The notes: generated from the sequence alone by a model not told the origin. A stretch of DNA of 64,000 bases from Streptococcus castoreus DSM 17536 (GCF_000425025.1 NZ_KE384294.1:102902-166901); one strand, 5' to 3'. Shown: positions 33,725 to 44,998, counted from the first letter of the stretch. Translations and numbers: made by a program.

Positions 33725-34534
33725 ATGTCTATCAAACTTGTTACTGTCGATATTGATGGTACTTTAATCACCGATGATCATCGTATTACTGACGAGGTTT
33801 TTCAAGCCGTTCAAGAGGCTAAAGCTCAAGGTGTGCACGTGGTTATCGCTACCGGCAGACCCATTGCTGGGGTTACCACGTTACTAGAGCAACTTCACTT
33901 AAATCACAAAGGTGATTACGTCATTACTTTTAATGGCGGTTTAATTCAGGATGCTGAAACTGGTGAGGAAATCGTAAAAACATTATTGACCTACAATGAT
34001 TACCTAGAAATTGAAAATTTAAGTCGTAAACTTGGCATTCACATGCACGCTGTCACCAAAAAAGGTATTTATACCGCTAATCGCAATATTGGTAACTATA
34101 CCGTTCACGAAGCAACCCTCGTTCACATGCCTATTTTCTACCGTACACCCGAAGAGATGGCGAATAAAGACATTGTGAAAATAATGATGATTGATGATCC
34201 TGAACTCTTGGATAAAGCTATTCAACACATCCCTCAAACCTTCTACGACAACTATACCATTGTTAAATCAACGCCTTTTTATTTAGAATTCATGCCAAAA
34301 ACTGTTAGCAAGGGCACTGCTATTAAGCACTTGGCAGAGAAACTTGGACTAGATATGTCACAAACCATGGCCATTGGCGATGCTGAAAATGACCGTGCCA
34401 TGTTAGAAGTCGTTGCCAACCCTGTCGTGATGGAAAATGGGGTGCCTGAATTGAAAAAAATTGCCAAATATATTACGAAATCAAATAATGAAAGTGGTGT
34501 AGCCCACGCTATTCGTGAATGGGTATTAAATTAA
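33725..34534 (+). CDS. Cof-type HAD hydrolase
   Basis: This 269-residue HAD subfamily IIB (Cof) phosphatase has motif I TVDIDGTLI, the type C2 cap in the middle, Lys in FMPKTVSKGTAI and motif IV MAIGDAENDRAML. Family members dephosphorylate sugar phosphates, pyridoxal phosphate or nucleotides; the substrate here is unknown. CAAGGAG precedes the ATG. Its TAA overlaps the next ATG (TAATG), linking it to murMN. Confidence 0.88.
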   Translation: MSIKLVTVDIDGTLITDDHRITDEVFQAVQEAKAQGVHVVIATGRPIAGVTTLLEQLHLNHKGDYVITFNGGLIQDAETGEEIVKTLLTYNDYLEIENLSRKLGIHMHAVTKKGIYTANRNIGNYTVHEATLVHMPIFYRTPEEMANKDIVKIMMIDDPELLDKAIQHIPQTFYDNYTIVKSTPFYLEFMPKTVSKGTAIKHLAEKLGLDMSQTMAIGDAENDRAMLEVVANPVVMENGVPELKKIAKYITKSNNESGVAHAIREWVLN

Positions 34535-35760
34535 TGTATACATATAAAATCGGAGTTCCATCAGAAGAACATGATCAGTTTGTTCTGACACATCCACAAG
34601 CAAATCTCCTACAAAGTTCAGACTGGGGAAGTGTGAAAGATAATTGGAAACATGAACGTATTGGCTTTTATGAAGATGGCATTCAAGTCGCTGCTGCTGT
34701 TTGCCTCATTAGGCAACTTCCCCTCGGGCTGACCCTGATTTACATTCCCCGTGGACCAATTATGGATTATGCGAATTTTGAACTCTTAGACTTTGTGATT
34801 AAAAGTCTCAAAGCCTTTGGAAAATCAAGACGAGCACTCTTTATAAAAATGGATCCGAACCTACTTATAAAGCAGTATTTAGTGGAGCAAGAAGCTAATG
34901 AAAATGAATTCACCCTTTCTATCATTGCTTTTTTAAAGAAACTCGGAGTGGAGTGGTCTGGGCTAACCAAAAAGCTTGACGAAACGGTTCAACCAAGACT
35001 TCAAGCGAAGCTCCATACCAAAGATTTCGATTTCACCAATCTATCTAAAAAAGCCAAGCAATCTATCCGAACCGCAACCAATAAAGGAGTGGACATCACT
35101 ATCGGCGGTACTGAATTGCTAGACGATTTTGCAGATTTAATGAAAAAAACCGAAGATCGAAAAGGCATTACCTTACGAGGGAAATCCTATTATCAAAAAC
35201 TAATGGCCATTTACGCTGATAATGCCTACATTACCATGGCTAGTTTAGATTTACCCAAGCAAAGAGACCTATTGACCCAACAACTGAATAAAGCTCTAGC
35301 AGAACAAGCAAAATTTACGGTCAAGAGTAAGCCAAGCAAAGTTTCTGAAAATCAAAAGACCATCTACCGCCTAGAAAAAGACTTAGCCAATTTAAACGAG
35401 CAACTTACTAGTGGGAAACATCATATTCCACTAGCTGCTACTTTAACACTTGTCTATGGGGAAACTTCAGAAAATCTCTATGCTGGAATGGATGACGATT
35501 ACCGCAACTACCAAGCACCTCTCCTAACATGGTATCGGACTGCTGAAGAAGCTTTCAAACGAGGTTGCCTCTGGCACAATTTAGGTGGTGTTGAAAATCA
35601 ATTAGATGGCGGACTTTACCATTTCAAAGCAAGACTTAATCCCACCATCGAAGAATTTGCAGGAGAATTTAATGTCCCTGTTGGCTTGATTTCCAGATTA
35701 GCTATACTCGCTTACAATCTGCTCAAAACACTAAGGAGTAATACCAATGGCACTCATTGA
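34534..35760 (+). CDS. murM: FemAB-family aminoacyltransferase MurM
   Basis: This 408-residue cytosolic transferase is of the FemX/MurM type, which uses aminoacyl-tRNA to add the first residue of the interpeptide bridge to lipid II; Ala in pyogenic streptococci. It has twin GNAT-like folds and an inserted helical coiled-coil arm (about residues 240-300, QKTIYRLEKDLANLNEQL). Start 34534 overlaps the Cof stop. It overlaps murN by 14 bases. Assignment as MurM rather than MurN rests on gene order. Confidence 0.87.
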   Translation: MYTYKIGVPSEEHDQFVLTHPQANLLQSSDWGSVKDNWKHERIGFYEDGIQVAAAVCLIRQLPLGLTLIYIPRGPIMDYANFELLDFVIKSLKAFGKSRRALFIKMDPNLLIKQYLVEQEANENEFTLSIIAFLKKLGVEWSGLTKKLDETVQPRLQAKLHTKDFDFTNLSKKAKQSIRTATNKGVDITIGGTELLDDFADLMKKTEDRKGITLRGKSYYQKLMAIYADNAYITMASLDLPKQRDLLTQQLNKALAEQAKFTVKSKPSKVSENQKTIYRLEKDLANLNEQLTSGKHHIPLAATLTLVYGETSENLYAGMDDDYRNYQAPLLTWYRTAEEAFKRGCLWHNLGGVENQLDGGLYHFKARLNPTIEEFAGEFNVPVGLISRLAILAYNLLKTLRSNTNGTH

Positions 35761-36982
35761 TATTTCACAAGAAACATTTGAACATTATTGCCAAGCACTA
35801 GACTACAATTCCTTTTTCCAGACCCCACAGATGGCTAACTTGTTGAGCAAAAGAGGGGCAAAAACACAATTTATCGGACTCAAAAAAGACGGTGAGCTAA
35901 AAGTCGCAGCAATGCTTTTTAGCCAAAAAGTAGCTGGTGGATGGCGCTTAGAACTCAATGCTGGTCCTAACACTAATTTCTCAGAATACCTAAAAGAATT
36001 TTACAGCCAATTATGCGATTATGCTAAGAAGAATCACGTTTTGGAATTAGTCGTTAAACCTTACGATAATTATCAGACTTTTGACGATGCTGGAAACCCG
36101 ACTAGCATTCAAAATCCCAAAACCCTAAAGTTTCTGGAATCGCTAGGATTTCATCACGATGGCTTCAAGACTGGGTACCCAAATGGGGAGCCAGTTTGGC
36201 ATTATCTTAAAGACCTAACCTCCCTAACATCAGTCAACCTCATGAATTCCTACAGCAAGAATGGCAAAGCGTTAGCCAAAAAAGCAAAAACCTTTGGTAT
36301 CAAACTCCAAAAACTGTCTCGTCAAGAATTACAAGTTTTCAAAGACATCACGTCTGCTACCTCTGACCGCAGAGATTATGATGATAAACCACTCTCTTAT
36401 TATCAAGATTTTTATGATAGTTTCGGTGATGCTTGTGAATTCATGATCGCCAGGCTTAATTTTACGGATTATGTCACCAATCTTAAAAAGAATCAAGATA
36501 AGCTGGCACTGAAAATAGCTCAATTACAACTTGACTTATCAAAAAATCTTAATTCAGTGAAAAAGCAGAATCAGCTAAGGGAATTATCAGATCAATTTGA
36601 AACGTTTGAAATTCGCATAGCGGAAGCTCAGAACTTTATTAATACCTACGGTGATAAAGAGGTGACTTTAGCTGGTAGTCTCTTTGTCTACACCCCTCAA
36701 GAGGCTGTTTACCTCTTCTCTGGATCTTTCACTGAATTTAATAAATTCTATGCGCCTACTCTCTTACAAGAACATGTCATGCAAACAGCAATCAAGAAAC
36801 AAATTAAAACCTATAACTTTCTAGGGATTACAGGCAAATTTGATGGATCTGATGGTGTTCTTCGCTTTAAACAGAATTTTAATGGCTATATTATCCGAAA
36901 ACTTGGAACTTTCAGATATTACCCAAATCCTTTAAAATATCGTATGATTGAGCTAATCAAAAAGCTATTAAAGCGCTATTAA
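35747..36982 (+). CDS. murN: FemAB-family aminoacyltransferase MurN
   Basis: This 411-residue transferase is the partner of MurM and should add the second residue of the Ala-Ala bridge to branched lipid II. It has the FemAB layout with a helical arm at about residues 245-295 (KKNQDKLALKIAQLQLDLSK) and the C-terminal NFLGITGKFDGSDGVLRFKQ motif conserved in the family. AAGGAG lies inside the murM gene at proper spacing. Bridges of this kind affect beta-lactam tolerance and sortase anchoring. Confidence 0.88.
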   Translation: MALIDISQETFEHYCQALDYNSFFQTPQMANLLSKRGAKTQFIGLKKDGELKVAAMLFSQKVAGGWRLELNAGPNTNFSEYLKEFYSQLCDYAKKNHVLELVVKPYDNYQTFDDAGNPTSIQNPKTLKFLESLGFHHDGFKTGYPNGEPVWHYLKDLTSLTSVNLMNSYSKNGKALAKKAKTFGIKLQKLSRQELQVFKDITSATSDRRDYDDKPLSYYQDFYDSFGDACEFMIARLNFTDYVTNLKKNQDKLALKIAQLQLDLSKNLNSVKKQNQLRELSDQFETFEIRIAEAQNFINTYGDKEVTLAGSLFVYTPQEAVYLFSGSFTEFNKFYAPTLLQEHVMQTAIKKQIKTYNFLGITGKFDGSDGVLRFKQNFNGYIIRKLGTFRYYPNPLKYRMIELIKKLLKRY

Positions 36983-37013
36983 AAAACTTCAGCAAAAAGG
37001 GCTGAAGTTTTTT
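36981..37013. terminator. Bidirectional terminator between murN and tpiA
   Basis: AAAAAACTTCAGC and GCTGAAGTTTTTT form a perfect stem around AAAAAGG. Confidence 0.92.
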
Positions 37014-37030
37014 AATAGTAAGTAAAGTCA

Positions 37031-38234
<1,204 letters not shown>

Positions 38235-39044
38235 TTAAATCCTTGTCAAGGGACAGGCAGTGTCTGGTGATGTATCATGGATAGTGAAATCTGTTCCCAC
38301 CCCCAAATCAGCCATGGCTAGTTGGTTAGTCATGGTCATGTGTGCCAATTCCTTGATATTATTTTCTTTGCTCAAATGCCCTAGAAATATTTTTCTCGTT
38401 TTATTGCCCACGCTTCTAATCATAGCACCAGCACCATCTTCATTGGACAGATGCCCCATATCTGACAAAATACGTTGTTTTAAAGACCATGGATAGGAAC
38501 CTGAACGTAAAATTTCAATATCATGATTAGATTCGATGAGATAACCATCTGCATTTTCAATAATACCTGTCAGTCGATCACTCACATAACCGGTATCTGT
38601 CAACATGACAAAGGATTTATTGTCTTTCATGATACGATAAAACTGCGGATCAACAGCATCATGACTAACACCAAAACTTTCAATGTCAACATCTCCAAAA
38701 GTCAGCACCTTATCACGTTGAAAAACATGCTTTTGAGACAAATTCAAATTTCCCAACATCTGCCGCTCGTCCATTATTTCCCATGTTTTCTCGTTGGCAT
38801 AAACATCCAAATGATACTTGCGTGCCATAACCCCGACACCTTTAATGTGGTCAGAATGCTCGTGTGTAATCAAAATAGCATCCAAATCTTCAGGTTTCCG
38901 ATCAATCTCAGCAAGAAGACTAGTGATTTTCTTACCAGTCAGACCTGCGTCAATTAACAACCGTTTTTTAGGCGTTTCTAAATAAAAACAATTTCCTGTC
39001 GATCCTGATGCCAAAATACTATATTTAAAACCACTTTCCGTCAT
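38235..39044 (-). CDS. vicX: Metallo-beta-lactamase-fold protein VicX (WalJ/YycJ)
   Basis: This 269-residue protein has the metal motif LITHEHSDHIKG (HxHxDH), with later metal ligands in LTDTGYVSDR, ESNHDIE and FLGHLSKENN. It is a possible nuclease; Bacillus YycJ has 5'-3' exonuclease activity and is linked to DNA repair. The ATG at 39044 directly follows the vicK stop. It is the last gene of vicRKX, and a terminator follows immediately. Confidence 0.92.
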   Translation of the reverse strand: MTESGFKYSILASGSTGNCFYLETPKKRLLIDAGLTGKKITSLLAEIDRKPEDLDAILITHEHSDHIKGVGVMARKYHLDVYANEKTWEIMDERQMLGNLNLSQKHVFQRDKVLTFGDVDIESFGVSHDAVDPQFYRIMKDNKSFVMLTDTGYVSDRLTGIIENADGYLIESNHDIEILRSGSYPWSLKQRILSDMGHLSNEDGAGAMIRSVGNKTRKIFLGHLSKENNIKELAHMTMTNQLAMADLGVGTDFTIHDTSPDTACPLTRI

Positions 39045-39047
39045 CAA

Positions 39048-40400
39048 TTAATCTATATCATCCTCCCATTCTTCATAAATGGCAGCATCTTTTTCGTAAG
39101 GTAAAACAATTGTAAAGGTTGATCCCTTACCATAATCACTCTTAGCCCAAATAAAACCATGATGCTGCTTGATAATCTCTTTAGCGATCGCTAATCCCAA
39201 GCCAGTACCACCTTGTGCACGACTTCTAGCCTTATCAACTCGGTAAAAGCGGTCAAAAATCAGGGGTAAATCTTTTTTAGGAATTCCCAATCCTTCATCA
39301 GAAATGGAAATAATCAACTGTGTCTCTGTCGTTTTCATACGAACAGTGATTTTACCACCATCTGGTGAATATTTAATGGCATTATTCAGAATATTTTCAA
39401 TCACTTGAGTCATCTTGTCATTATCAATTTCAAGCCAGACTGAAGTAATCGGATAATCTCTAACAATTTCGTAAGACTTTCCTGTTCCTATGTGCTGATT
39501 TTTAACTAGATCAAAACGGTTTAAAATTGAAGTCATGAAAGCTGTGAAATTAGTCATTTCCACCGATAACTGCGTGACCTGATTGTCAATTCGAGACAAA
39601 TTCAAAAGGTCTGAAATCATTCGCATCATACGGTTGGTTTCATCAAGTGACACCTTGATAAAACTTGGGGCAATATCTTCTTTAAGTGCGCCTTCATCAA
39701 GGGCTTCTAAATAAGATTTAACAGATGTCAGTGGTGTCCTTAACTCGTGGCTAACATTGGATACAAAAAGGCGCCGTTCACGTTCTTCTTTTTCTTGTTC
39801 CGTTGTATCGTGTAAAACAATAACCAAGCCAGAAATAAAGCCACTTTCACGCCTATTCAAAGCAAAACGTAGGCGCAGAGATACGAACTCTCCGGTGTTA
39901 CTACGGCGATTCAAAGTCACAACTGGCGTTTTTGAAACCAAATCACGGTAGGTATAAGGTGTGTCTCCCTCTAATAAATCCGTTATATTCTTTTCAAGTG
40001 CTTGTTCTCTACTCAGATTTAACTGTTTTTGTGCGGTTTCGTTGATCATGATAATTCTTCCTGACCGATCCGTAGCCAAGACACCATCCGACATATATGC
40101 CAAAATACTCGCCAGACGATTTTTTTCTTGGGCAAGGTTTTCATGAGTCAAGCGAAAAACATCTGACAGGTCATTTAATTGATCTGCCAGTTCCATCAAT
40201 TCAATATCAGCCTTCTCATTAATCGTATTGGTATAACGACTGTTAATCAAATCTCTTATTTTATGGCTCATCATTCGCGTGATACGTGCATTACGATAAT
40301 CTCGCACCGCTAAATGAATGAAATAAAAGGCAACAAAAACAAGTAATAAAAGGATTGCTAGTTCAAAAGCAGATAAGTTACCAATAATATCTCTAGTCAT
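39048..40400 (-). CDS. vicK: Sensor histidine kinase VicK (WalK)
   Basis: This 450-residue kinase is the streptococcal short form: one N-terminal membrane segment (about 11-31) with almost no extracellular part, HAMP (about 35-90), PAS (about 95-200), DHp with phospho-acceptor His 218 in [13 protein letters not shown], and a HATPase domain with the N box, the [20 protein letters not shown] stretch and [10 protein letters not shown]. It controls cell-wall hydrolases such as PcsB through VicR. Start overlaps vicR by 8 bases. Confidence 0.95.
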   Translation of the reverse strand: MTRDIIGNLSAFELAILLLLVFVAFYFIHLAVRDYRNARITRMMSHKIRDLINSRYTNTINEKADIELMELADQLNDLSDVFRLTHENLAQEKNRLASILAYMSDGVLATDRSGRIIMINETAQKQLNLSREQALEKNITDLLEGDTPYTYRDLVSKTPVVTLNRRSNTGEFVSLRLRFALNRRESGFISGLVIVLHDTTEQEKEERERRLFVSNVSHELRTPLTSVKSYLEALDEGALKEDIAPSFIKVSLDETNRMMRMISDLLNLSRIDNQVTQLSVEMTNFTAFMTSILNRFDLVKNQHIGTGKSYEIVRDYPITSVWLEIDNDKMTQVIENILNNAIKYSPDGGKITVRMKTTETQLIISISDEGLGIPKKDLPLIFDRFYRVDKARSRAQGGTGLGLAIAKEIIKQHHGFIWAKSDYGKGSTFTIVLPYEKDAAIYEEWEDDID

Positions 40401-41103
40401 AAGATTTCATATAGTAGCCAACACCACGTCTGGTCAGAATATATTCTGGACGACTCGGGGTGTCTTCAATTTTCTCACGCAGACGACGAACCGTCACATC
40501 AACCGTACGCACATCGCCAAAGTAGTCGTAGCCCCAAACCGTTTCAAGCAAATGCTCACGTGTCATGACTTGCCCCATATGGTTAGCCAAATGGTGTAAT
40601 AATTCAAATTCACGATGTGTTAATTCCACTTCCTGACCATGTTTTTTTGCCACAAAAGCATCTGGCAAAATCTGCAAGTTGCCAATGGTTAATTCTCGGG
40701 AACCCAAAGAAGCATTTTCTTCTGCCACTGCCGTTTCAATCGTTTCTGTGCGACGCAGATGTGCTTTGACACGCGCTAGCAATTCTCGATTTGAAAAAGG
40801 CTTGGTCACATAATCATCTGCTCCAATCTCAAGACCAATCACCTTATCAAATTCACTATCCTTGGCTGATAGCATAATAATTGGCACATGGCTTGTTTTA
40901 CGAACTTCTTTAGCGACTTCTAGACCATCTAGCTCAGGCAACATCAAATCAAGGATAATCAAATCTGGTTTTTCTTCTTCAAAAGCCGCAACTGCTTCAC
41001 GACCATCAAAAGCAGTGATCGTATCATAGCCCTCTTTTGTCAAGTTAAACTTAATAATGTCAGAAATCGGTTTTTCATCATCCACAATAAGTATTTTTTT
41101 CAT
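40393..41103 (-). CDS. vicR: Response regulator VicR (WalR)
   Basis: This 236-residue OmpR-family regulator has a receiver domain with phospho-acceptor Asp 52 ([13 protein letters not shown]), Lys in [11 protein letters not shown], and a winged helix with [15 protein letters not shown] and [13 protein letters not shown]. WalR is essential in most Firmicutes and links wall synthesis with wall hydrolysis; one known target, pcsB, works with the FtsEX pair also encoded in this window. First gene of vicRKX. Confidence 0.96.
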   Translation of the reverse strand: MKKILIVDDEKPISDIIKFNLTKEGYDTITAFDGREAVAAFEEEKPDLIILDLMLPELDGLEVAKEVRKTSHVPIIMLSAKDSEFDKVIGLEIGADDYVTKPFSNRELLARVKAHLRRTETIETAVAEENASLGSRELTIGNLQILPDAFVAKKHGQEVELTHREFELLHHLANHMGQVMTREHLLETVWGYDYFGDVRTVDVTVRRLREKIEDTPSRPEYILTRRGVGYYMKSYD

Positions 41104-41346
41104 GTCTATACCTCAGAAAGTTTTTTTGCAATGATTATGACATCACGTAAAACCTCTTATCTGGCAAGAGGCTACATAGCTATCTTTCTATATCTAGTTC
41201 TTCTATAGATTATATCAAAAATTTTATCTAATTGACAATGACAGCACTGTTTTAGAATCGGTAAGATTATTATAACCCGTGGATTGATAAATAGCCCCTC
41301 AAAAACGAAGACCACCCCCTTAACCTATTGGTTATCATAATCCAAA

Positions 41347-42339
41347 TCAGAAACTTTTTTTGATTTGCCGCTTGAATTTTTTGACTTCTTTTTTTACTAA
41401 AGAAAAACAGCTTTTATTTTTTGAACTATAGGACCCCTTCGGATTAAAATAGGAAAATACAAAATCATCTTTTGGCTTTTGAAACCATCGTCTCAAAATG
41501 TATCTCGGTGATCGGTAACCCCGCATAATAACTTTGCGAAATTCAGGATCATGCCTAGCAATAGGAGTCACATCCAAATCCCAATGTCTTTGACCATCCG
41601 TCCCGTAGTTAAAGGATGCTCCGTTGATAATTCCTCTTTCAGTTACCAATTCACCATCAATCTCATTAAGAAAAAAGCCTTTTTTATCAAGAATAAACTC
41701 TGTGTGAAACCACAATAATACTTTGATATTATAAGAGACCTCTTGGTCAGGAAATACCACTTGATTGTCTTCAAATTTTAACTTGTTGTGCAGTCTGGCA
41801 GAGCCCATTAAAGTATAATCTGGTGACTTTCGCCAAAAAGTGGGACCTTTTTTAGAACGAAGAAAAAGAGCTAGCGCCTGACCGTCAGTCATGCCTACTT
41901 TTTTATATTGTTTTCGGATATACTGCGCTTGTTGACTAGAAATGAGATAACGAAACTGGTGCAACCGCTTTTCCAGATTTCCTGACTCACTAAGCTGTTT
42001 ATCGGGAAATGCTCGATCTACAAGCTGTGCAAAAGTTTTCCAAAATGGGTGATCCGGTGCCAAATCCGGATGAAAATGTTCAAGTAAGCCCTGAGTGTCA
42101 TACAGATCTCCACTCAACTCAAGAGGCATAGCCACCATATTAAGCAAAAATGTCAATAAAACCTTGGGAGATTTTAGGGGTTTCTCAACCTGCCAAACAC
42201 GCCAGAAACTTTTGGAACCAATCCGACAGTCAACAACTGGACAAGCAATCAAGGCTTGAAAAGCTTGCTTTGATACTCCCAATTTTTGGTAAGCTTTTAA
42301 AGCCTGATAACGTGCTAATACAGCTTGTTTCATTGACAT
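41347..42339 (-). CDS. DUF3114 protein of unknown function
   Basis: This 330-residue protein looks like the streptococcal DUF3114 family. It is rich in basic residues, especially the C-terminus (KKEVKKFKRQIKKS), has no signal peptide or clear membrane segment, and contains NEIDGELVTERGIINGASFNYG and HWDLDVTPIARHDPEFRKV as its best-conserved looking parts. It lies alone between vicR and the dha locus. No function is known to me. Confidence 0.65.
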   Translation of the reverse strand: MSMKQAVLARYQALKAYQKLGVSKQAFQALIACPVVDCRIGSKSFWRVWQVEKPLKSPKVLLTFLLNMVAMPLELSGDLYDTQGLLEHFHPDLAPDHPFWKTFAQLVDRAFPDKQLSESGNLEKRLHQFRYLISSQQAQYIRKQYKKVGMTDGQALALFLRSKKGPTFWRKSPDYTLMGSARLHNKLKFEDNQVVFPDQEVSYNIKVLLWFHTEFILDKKGFFLNEIDGELVTERGIINGASFNYGTDGQRHWDLDVTPIARHDPEFRKVIMRGYRSPRYILRRWFQKPKDDFVFSYFNPKGSYSSKNKSCFSLVKKEVKKFKRQIKKSF

Positions 42340-42620
42340 CTCTCCTCACTTTTGACCCTATTATAACACATTTGAATACACTACCAAGTTCTTAAAAGAT
42401 TCTATGGTCATTCCTATATTTGCCAAATAAGTGGGCAATAGGTAACCGTTTTTTACTTGCCACAGTTCTCGTTAAATCATGAAAAACAGCTGTTGGGCTG
42501 TCACCATTTTTTATTACATTGATCTTATTCAAAAAACCTTGGTAAATAAATTAAAAACTGACGCAACACCGGCACTAAACCTAAAACAGTTGAGCGTTTT
42601 AACCCAACTGTTTCACTCAT

Positions 42621-42895
42621 TTATATCATGTTTAAAATGATTTGGTAAAGCAAGACTCCCCCACCAAGAATTAGACCTACAACCAGAATCCAAGTGTAAA
42701 ACCAGTCGAGTCGCCTTTATTTGGAATTAGTAGCAAGGCATATGTGAGACGTGTCCCAGGTTAATAACATAACCCGTTGTTGCTCCAAGTAAGAATCCAA
42801 CAATTAATGAACCAATGAATAAAAACCACACCATCTCCCAGCAAAACCTCAATAAAGGGTTCTAAACGTTCACCAATACCATTATGATCATCTTC
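42621..42895 (-). pseudogene. Remnant of a glycerol/dihydroxyacetone uptake facilitator (GlpF, aquaporin family)
   Basis: Three minus-strand frames add up to a GlpF C-terminus: GSLIVGFLLGATTGYVIN (frame 1), then TRLTYALLLIPNKGDS (frame 2), then WFYTWILVVGLILGGGVLLY (frame 3). The NPARD channel motif is lost by a deletion after VIN, and the N-terminal half is missing. It starts a few bases after the dhaM stop. In Lactococcus a glpF gene accompanies dhaKLM, so this operon seems to have lost its transporter. Confidence 0.75.
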
Positions 42896-42898
42896 TGA

Positions 42899-43273
42899 CT
42901 ACTTATTGATAGCTAATTCCTGTAACTGACTTAAAATGGTAGCCTTGTCCGCACCCGCCTGAATCAAGGCAGCAGCAGTGTAGGCACCTTCGACAATCGG
43001 AACCACATTTAAGGTAAGGGTCTTATCTGAAACATCAGAAACCATTTCAATATTCATACGAGCTGATCCTAAATCAAAGAAAGCTAATAAATCGTCCTTT
43101 GGGTTATCATCAACAATGGCTTGCACTTGATCAAAACTTGTCCCAATACCACCGGCTTCTGTGCCTCCAACATAGGTAATGGCAACATCAGTTGCCACTT
43201 CTGAAATGAGGTCAACAACTCCTTGAGCAATATGTTTTGAATGAGAAACAATAATGATTCCTAAGTCTGACAT
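42899..43273 (-). CDS. dhaM: PTS-dependent dihydroxyacetone kinase, phosphotransferase subunit DhaM
   Basis: This 124-residue EIIA-like (mannose fold) protein moves phosphate from HPr to the ADP bound by DhaL. The phospho-acceptor His is in IIIVSHSKHIAQG (His 11), and GGTEAGGIGTSFD and FFDLGSARMN are conserved. It is the short single-domain form found in Gram-positives. Its ATG overlaps the dhaL stop (TAATG). Confidence 0.93.
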   Translation of the reverse strand: MSDLGIIIVSHSKHIAQGVVDLISEVATDVAITYVGGTEAGGIGTSFDQVQAIVDDNPKDDLLAFFDLGSARMNIEMVSDVSDKTLTLNVVPIVEGAYTAAALIQAGADKATILSQLQELAINK

Positions 43274-43851
43274 TAAACGACCTCCGCTTCTAACATAGCT
43301 TCAAATAAAAGTCCTGATGAAAAGGAACCTGGGTCAATGTGACCAACAGAACGTTCCCCCACATAAGAAGCTCGTCCTTTGGTCGCTTGAATAGCTTTGG
43401 TTGTCAAAACGGCTTCCTCAATGACATTATCGGTTAAACTACCTTCTTGCAACGCCTGAATAACCGGTACCCATACATCAACCATGGTCTTTTCACCTAA
43501 CTCTGCTTTTCCACGTTTTTGAATCATGTCAAGACCAGCTTGCAAGGCATCTGTCAAAATACTATCTTCACTGGCTTTAGCAAGTCCCATAAAAGCAGAG
43601 CCATATAAAGGACCAGAGGCGCCACCAACTTTACTCAGTAATTGCATAGCAACAACTTTGAAAACCTCCGCCGCACTAGCAAAATCCTTACCACTAAGAT
43701 TCTCCATAACAGCTGTCATACCACGCGCCATATTACCACCATGATCCCCGTCACCAATCGGGGTGTCCAACTGGCTTAAATAATCTTTATTCACTTGAAT
43801 TTTGTCATTAAATAGGCTCATCCATTTGATTGCGTCTTTTGCTTGCATCAT
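43273..43851 (-). CDS. dhaL: Dihydroxyacetone kinase, ADP-binding subunit DhaL
   Basis: This 192-residue helical-barrel protein keeps ADP bound as a cofactor that is rephosphorylated by DhaM. The Mg2+/phosphate motif TPIGDGDHGGNMARGM carries the three conserved Asp residues, and GGASGPLYGSAFMG follows. I chose ATG 43851 because AAGGAGG directly precedes it; a longer frame reading into dhaK lacks a site. It is 7 bases after dhaK. Confidence 0.93.
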   Translation of the reverse strand: MMQAKDAIKWMSLFNDKIQVNKDYLSQLDTPIGDGDHGGNMARGMTAVMENLSGKDFASAAEVFKVVAMQLLSKVGGASGPLYGSAFMGLAKASEDSILTDALQAGLDMIQKRGKAELGEKTMVDVWVPVIQALQEGSLTDNVIEEAVLTTKAIQATKGRASYVGERSVGHIDPGSFSSGLLFEAMLEAEVV

Positions 43852-43858
43852 TTCCTCC

Positions 43859-44848
43859 TTACCAAGCTGGTGTAACAACATCTGATTGAAGCGCTTGTAG
43901 CCATTCTTCATTGTCCAATTTGATTAAAGTCAATGACAAACCAGCCATATCAATAGAGGTCATGTAGTCACCAATTTTCTTGAAACTAATCATAACACCT
44001 TTATCTGCTAATAATTTCGCCACATCATTGGCAAAAACATATTGTTCCATCAATGGTGTTGCTCCTAAACCATTTACCAAGACACCATAAGTTTGTCCAG
44101 CGCTCATATCAAAACTATCTGCCAATTTAGCCACCAATTCTTTGGCTAGCACAGCTGATGATTGCAGTTTTTCTTTCTTGTAGCCCGGTTCCCCATGGAT
44201 ACCAACACCATACTCAAACTCGTCGTCGCAAAGCACGAAGCCTGGTTTCCCAACTTCAGGAACAGTTGCTCCAGACAAAGCAAATCCTATAGTTTTAATA
44301 TTGGGTACCAATTCATCAGCGAGAGCCTTGAGATCAGCAAGAGATTTTCCCTGACGCGCAGCATGCCCCAAAATCTTGTGAACAAGGATTGTTCCAGCAA
44401 CACCACGGCGCCCTTGGGTGTAAAGACTGTTTTCAACCGCAATGTCATCGTCAACGACAACACTGGCTACGTCAATACCTTCCATTTCTGCTAATTCTTG
44501 CGCCATTTCAAAATTCATAATATCGCCTGAATAATTTTTAATCACCATAAAGACACCTGCACCTTCATCAGTAGCCTTAATGGCTTCTAAAATTTGGTCA
44601 GGCGTTGGTGATGTGAAAACCGCACCACAAATGGCTGCTGAAAGCATCCCCTCTCCGACAAATCCGGCATGTGATGGCTCATGTCCAGAACCACCACCAG
44701 AAATGAGAGCTACTTTTCCAGTTTTTGGTGTTTTACGGACAATCACATCACAGCCATCTAAGCGTTCAACCAACTCACCATGCATAAAAGCAAGCCCTTG
44801 CAACATATCATCCACAATATGGGTGGCATCATTCATTATTTTTTTCAT
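43859..44848 (-). CDS. dhaK: Dihydroxyacetone kinase, substrate-binding subunit DhaK
   Basis: This 329-residue subunit binds dihydroxyacetone covalently through a hemiaminal with the His in GVGIHGEPGYKK; the N-terminal SGGGSGHEPSHAGFVG loop and KNYSGDIMNFEMA are conserved. With DhaL and DhaM it makes DHA phosphate from PEP-derived phosphate. TTGGAGG precedes the ATG. The promoter has a consensus cre and lies next to a DhaS-type operator shared with the divergent dhaS. Confidence 0.95.
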   Translation of the reverse strand: MKKIMNDATHIVDDMLQGLAFMHGELVERLDGCDVIVRKTPKTGKVALISGGGSGHEPSHAGFVGEGMLSAAICGAVFTSPTPDQILEAIKATDEGAGVFMVIKNYSGDIMNFEMAQELAEMEGIDVASVVVDDDIAVENSLYTQGRRGVAGTILVHKILGHAARQGKSLADLKALADELVPNIKTIGFALSGATVPEVGKPGFVLCDDEFEYGVGIHGEPGYKKEKLQSSAVLAKELVAKLADSFDMSAGQTYGVLVNGLGATPLMEQYVFANDVAKLLADKGVMISFKKIGDYMTSIDMAGLSLTLIKLDNEEWLQALQSDVVTPAW

Positions 44849-44867
44849 GCGTCTTCCTCCAATTTTT

Positions 44868-44882
44868 TGATTACGCTTTCAT
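44868..44882 (-). promoter_or_regulatory. Consensus cre at the dhaKLM promoter
   Basis: On the minus strand ATGAAAGCGTAATCA fits WTGNAANCGNWNNCW at every position. It starts at the end of the -10 box (TATAAT at 44881-44886), so CcpA would block transcription start. Confidence 0.8.
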
Positions 44883-44910
44883 TATAAAATAGCCCTCCTT
44901 AAAAAGTAAG

Positions 44911-44932
44911 GGACAAAAAATCAGATTTGTCC
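44911..44932. promoter_or_regulatory. DhaS-type operator between dhaK and dhaS
   Basis: GGACAAAA-N6-ATTTGTCC. The Lactococcus lactis DhaS operator I recall is GGACACAT-N6-ATTTGTCC, with the same arms and spacing. Counted as a plain palindrome it is a perfect 10-base inverted repeat (AAGGGACAAA, 8-base gap). Confidence 0.8.
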
Positions 44933-44961
44933 CTTTTCTTTCTAAAATGCCTTTGATAAGG

Positions 44962-44967
44962 TATAAT
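44962..44967 (+). promoter_or_regulatory. -10 box of dhaS-dhaQ
   Basis: TATAAT about 32 bases before the dhaS ATG; the -35 is weak, in line with activator-dependent expression. Confidence 0.55.
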
Positions 44968-44998
44968 GACAGAAGATATTTCATGTAAAGGATCAATT

